A DNA stretch of 64,000 nucleotides from Gammaproteobacteria bacterium (GTDB lineage Bacteria > Pseudomonadota > Gammaproteobacteria > Natronospirales > REEB76), in the NCBI GenBank assembly GCA_036383255.1, contig DASVOS010000014.1, positions 1 to 64,000 on the forward strand, given 5' to 3'. The translations under genes and the position numbers were made by a program. Below are positions 62,345 through 64,000 of the stretch, one piece after another (the first letter of the stretch is position 1; the number at the start of each line of letters is the position of its first letter). Under the pieces are notes generated by a model that saw nothing but the letters and a program-made list of their open reading frames with translations, was not told the DNA's origin and searched no databases.

Positions 62345-63127
62345 ATGAACATCCTCGCCTTCGACATCGAGACCATCCCTGACCTTGAGGGCGGCCGGCG
62401 CCTGTACGGCCTGGAAGGCCTGTCCGACGAGGACGTGGCCCGCGCCATGTTCCAGAAGCGCCGCCAGGACACCGGCGGCAGCGAGTTCCTCCCCTTGCAC
62501 CTGCAACGGGTGGCGGCGGTCTCTCTCGCCATGCGCAACCGCGACGGCTTCAAGGTCTGGACCCTCGGTACGCCGGAGTCCGACGAGAAGGAGATCGTGG
62601 CACGGTTCTTCGAGGGGATAGAGAAGTTCGGCCCCGACCTCGTGTCCTGGAACGGCTCCGGCTTCGATCTGCCGGTCTTGAACTACCGCGCGCTGCGCCA
62701 CGGCCTCAGCGCACCGCGCTTCTGGGAGCTGGGGGAGGGCGACCAGTCGTTCCGCTGGAACAACTACATCTCCCGCTACCACTGGCGCCACACCGACCTC
62801 ATGGACGTGCTGGGTTTCTACCAGGGGCGCGCCGGCGTGCCGCTGGACGAGATGGCGCAGCTCTGCGGCTTCCCAGGCAAGCTCGGCATGCACGGCAGCC
62901 AGGTGTGGGAGCAGTGGCTCAAGGGCAACCGCGCCGGCGTGCGGGATTACTGCGAGACCGACACCCTCAACACTTACCTCCTGTACCTGCGCTTCGAGCT
63001 CCTGAACGGCAGCCTGGGCGAGGAGGAATACCGGCGCGAGTGCGCCGTGGTGCGGGAGGCCCTGAAGAAGGCCGGCAAGCCGCATCTCGATGAGTTCCTG
63101 GCGGCCTGGCCGCCGGCGGGCACATGA
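62345..63127 (+). CDS. Predicted 3'-5' exonuclease, PolB-like (DEDD)
   Basis: A 260-residue protein with the three exonuclease motifs: Exo I NILAFDIETIPDLEGG, Exo II DLVSWNGSGFDLPVLNYRAL and Exo III VRDYCETDTLNTYLLYLRF. This is the predicted PolB-like 3'-5' exonuclease family (DNA_pol_B_exo2), without polymerase domain. Nucleic-acid substrate unknown. ATG at 62345; divergent from the Hpt gene. Its stop overlaps rlmD (ATGA). Confidence 0.87.
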   Translation: MNILAFDIETIPDLEGGRRLYGLEGLSDEDVARAMFQKRRQDTGGSEFLPLHLQRVAAVSLAMRNRDGFKVWTLGTPESDEKEIVARFFEGIEKFGPDLVSWNGSGFDLPVLNYRALRHGLSAPRFWELGEGDQSFRWNNYISRYHWRHTDLMDVLGFYQGRAGVPLDEMAQLCGFPGKLGMHGSQVWEQWLKGNRAGVRDYCETDTLNTYLLYLRFELLNGSLGEEEYRRECAVVREALKKAGKPHLDEFLAAWPPAGT

Positions 63128-64000
63128 CCGCACGCGCCGCCGCAGGAGCGGAGAGCACCGCCCAGGTCACCGCCCTGTCCCACGAGGGGCGCGGCATAGC
63201 GCGCCTGCACGGCAAGACCGTGTTCATCGAGGACGCGCTGCCCGGCGAGACGGTGCGCTTCCGCATCCTCAAGAAGCGCAGCGACTTCGACGAGGCCCAG
63301 GTCACAGAGGTGGTGGAAGCCTCGCCTGACCGGGTGCAGCCCCGCTGCCGGCACTTCGGCACCTGCGGCGGCTGCGCGCTGCAGCATCTCGCGCCCGCGG
63401 CCCAGGTGGCCGCCAAGCAGCAGACGCTCCTGGATAACCTCAAGCGCATCGGCGGCGTCACGCCGGATGACGTGCTCCCGCCGCTGCTGGGTCCCGCCTG
63501 GGGTTACCGGCGCCGCGCGCGCCTCTCGGCCCACCGCAACACCAACAGCGGCAAGGTGCTGGTGGGATTCACGGAGCGCCACCGCCACCTCATCACCGAC
63601 GTGTGGCAGTGCCATACCCTGGATCCGCAGGTGGGCGGGCGTATCGAGAAGATATCGGAGCTCCTGAGCGGCCTCAGCATCGCGGACAAGGTGCCGCAGC
63701 TGGAGGTGGCGGTGGGTGACGGCGATATCGTGCTGTCCCTGCGGGTGCTGGCGGCGCCCAGCGCCGCGGACCGGGAACGGCTCGCGGCCTTCGAGAAGGA
63801 AGAGGGCATGCGCATCCTGCTGCAGGAAGGCAAGGCTGAGCATGCCGTGCCCCTGGGCGGCGAGCGGCCCGAGTTGCACTACCGGCTGCCGGCATCACAG
63901 GTGGACATCGCCTTCGAGCCCGCCGACTTCATCCAGGTGAACGGCGAGGTGAACCGGCGCCTCGTGGACCTCTCGCTCGAGCTCCTGGCCCCGCGGGACG
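63124..64000 (+). CDS. rlmD: 23S rRNA (uracil(1939)-C5)-methyltransferase (partial at window end)
   Basis: The first 292 residues are present; the gene runs past the window. It has an N-terminal TRAM domain (AQVTALSHEGRGIARLHGKT, to about residue 65), the Fe-S cluster CRHFGTCGGCALQHL (Cx5CxxC, with the fourth Cys later), and the central domain up to FEPADFIQVNGEVNRRLV, just before the SAM site. TRAM plus cluster points to RlmD/RumA rather than RlmC. The catalytic Cys is beyond the edge. Confidence 0.92.
   Translation, partial: MTARAAAGAESTAQVTALSHEGRGIARLHGKTVFIEDALPGETVRFRILKKRSDFDEAQVTEVVEASPDRVQPRCRHFGTCGGCALQHLAPAAQVAAKQQTLLDNLKRIGGVTPDDVLPPLLGPAWGYRRRARLSAHRNTNSGKVLVGFTERHRHLITDVWQCHTLDPQVGGRIEKISELLSGLSIADKVPQLEVAVGDGDIVLSLRVLAAPSAADRERLAAFEKEEGMRILLQEGKAEHAVPLGGERPELHYRLPASQVDIAFEPADFIQVNGEVNRRLVDLSLELLAPRD

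Overview
The window is about 64 kb of a GC-rich bacterial chromosome, almost entirely coding, with strong G/C preference at third codon positions. Gene content and order are gammaproteobacterial: rpsB-tsf-pyrH-frr-uppS-cdsA-dxr-rseP-bamA-skp-lpxD-fabZ-lpxA-lpxB-rnhB-dnaE-accA-tilS-pyrG-kdsA-eno-ftsB-ispD-ispF-truD, then surE-pcm-nlpD-rpoS, recJ-prfB-lysS, sdhCDAB-sdhE-ygfX, nadB/rpoE-rseA, and lepA-lepB-rnc-era-recO-pdxJ-acpS. An RpfE-type gene directly before recJ, and a KdsA closer to the Xanthomonas type as I remember it, point to the Xanthomonadales/Nevskiales side of the class. This placement is inferred from recalled gene order and protein features, not from a search.

Layout. Positions 1-25,200 hold translation factors, isoprenoid and phospholipid synthesis, outer-membrane assembly, lipid A synthesis, DNA polymerase III alpha and central enzymes, all on the + strand and mostly with overlapping stop/start codons. 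Positions 25,200-31,400 hold truD, an enoyl-CoA isomerase-like gene, a 0.55-kb structured non-coding element, smr (minus strand) and the surE-pcm-nlpD-rpoS group. Positions 31,400-39,400 hold a divergent MTH938-like/RpfE-like pair, recJ, prfB with its programmed frameshift, lysS, an RsmB-like methyltransferase and ygfZ. Positions 39,400-43,800 hold succinate dehydrogenase with three accessory genes (SDHAF4-like, sdhE, ygfX). Positions 43,800-54,400 hold nadB, the sigma-E locus with a PDZ-only protein, and the lepA-to-acpS operon. Positions 54,400-62,300 are accessory: a small peptide gene with its own promoter, leader and terminator, a JmjC/cupin oxygenase, a SagB-type flavin dehydrogenase, a beta-propeller hybrid histidine kinase, a lysine-rich small protein and an Hpt protein. 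The window ends with a PolB-like exonuclease and the start of rlmD.

Two things stand out. First, positions 54,494-57,281 look like a compact ribosomally made, post-translationally modified peptide (RiPP) locus without a YcaO cyclodehydratase: a 62-residue precursor-like peptide plus a JmjC oxygenase and a SagB-type dehydrogenase, followed by a likely phosphorelay. Second, four intergenic sites (tsf-pyrH, lpxA-lpxB, 27.0-27.55 kb, sdhB-sdhE) carry clusters of hairpins whose loops or centres contain CA(G/T)GGATG. This matches the CANGGANG hairpin-loop motif of CsrA/RsmA-binding RNAs. The largest site is framed by 32-bp and 28-bp perfect palindromes and has a mirrored architecture. The one at sdhE lies between two diverged copies of the sdhE N-terminal coding sequence. 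No csrA gene lies in the window, so the CsrA link is a hypothesis.
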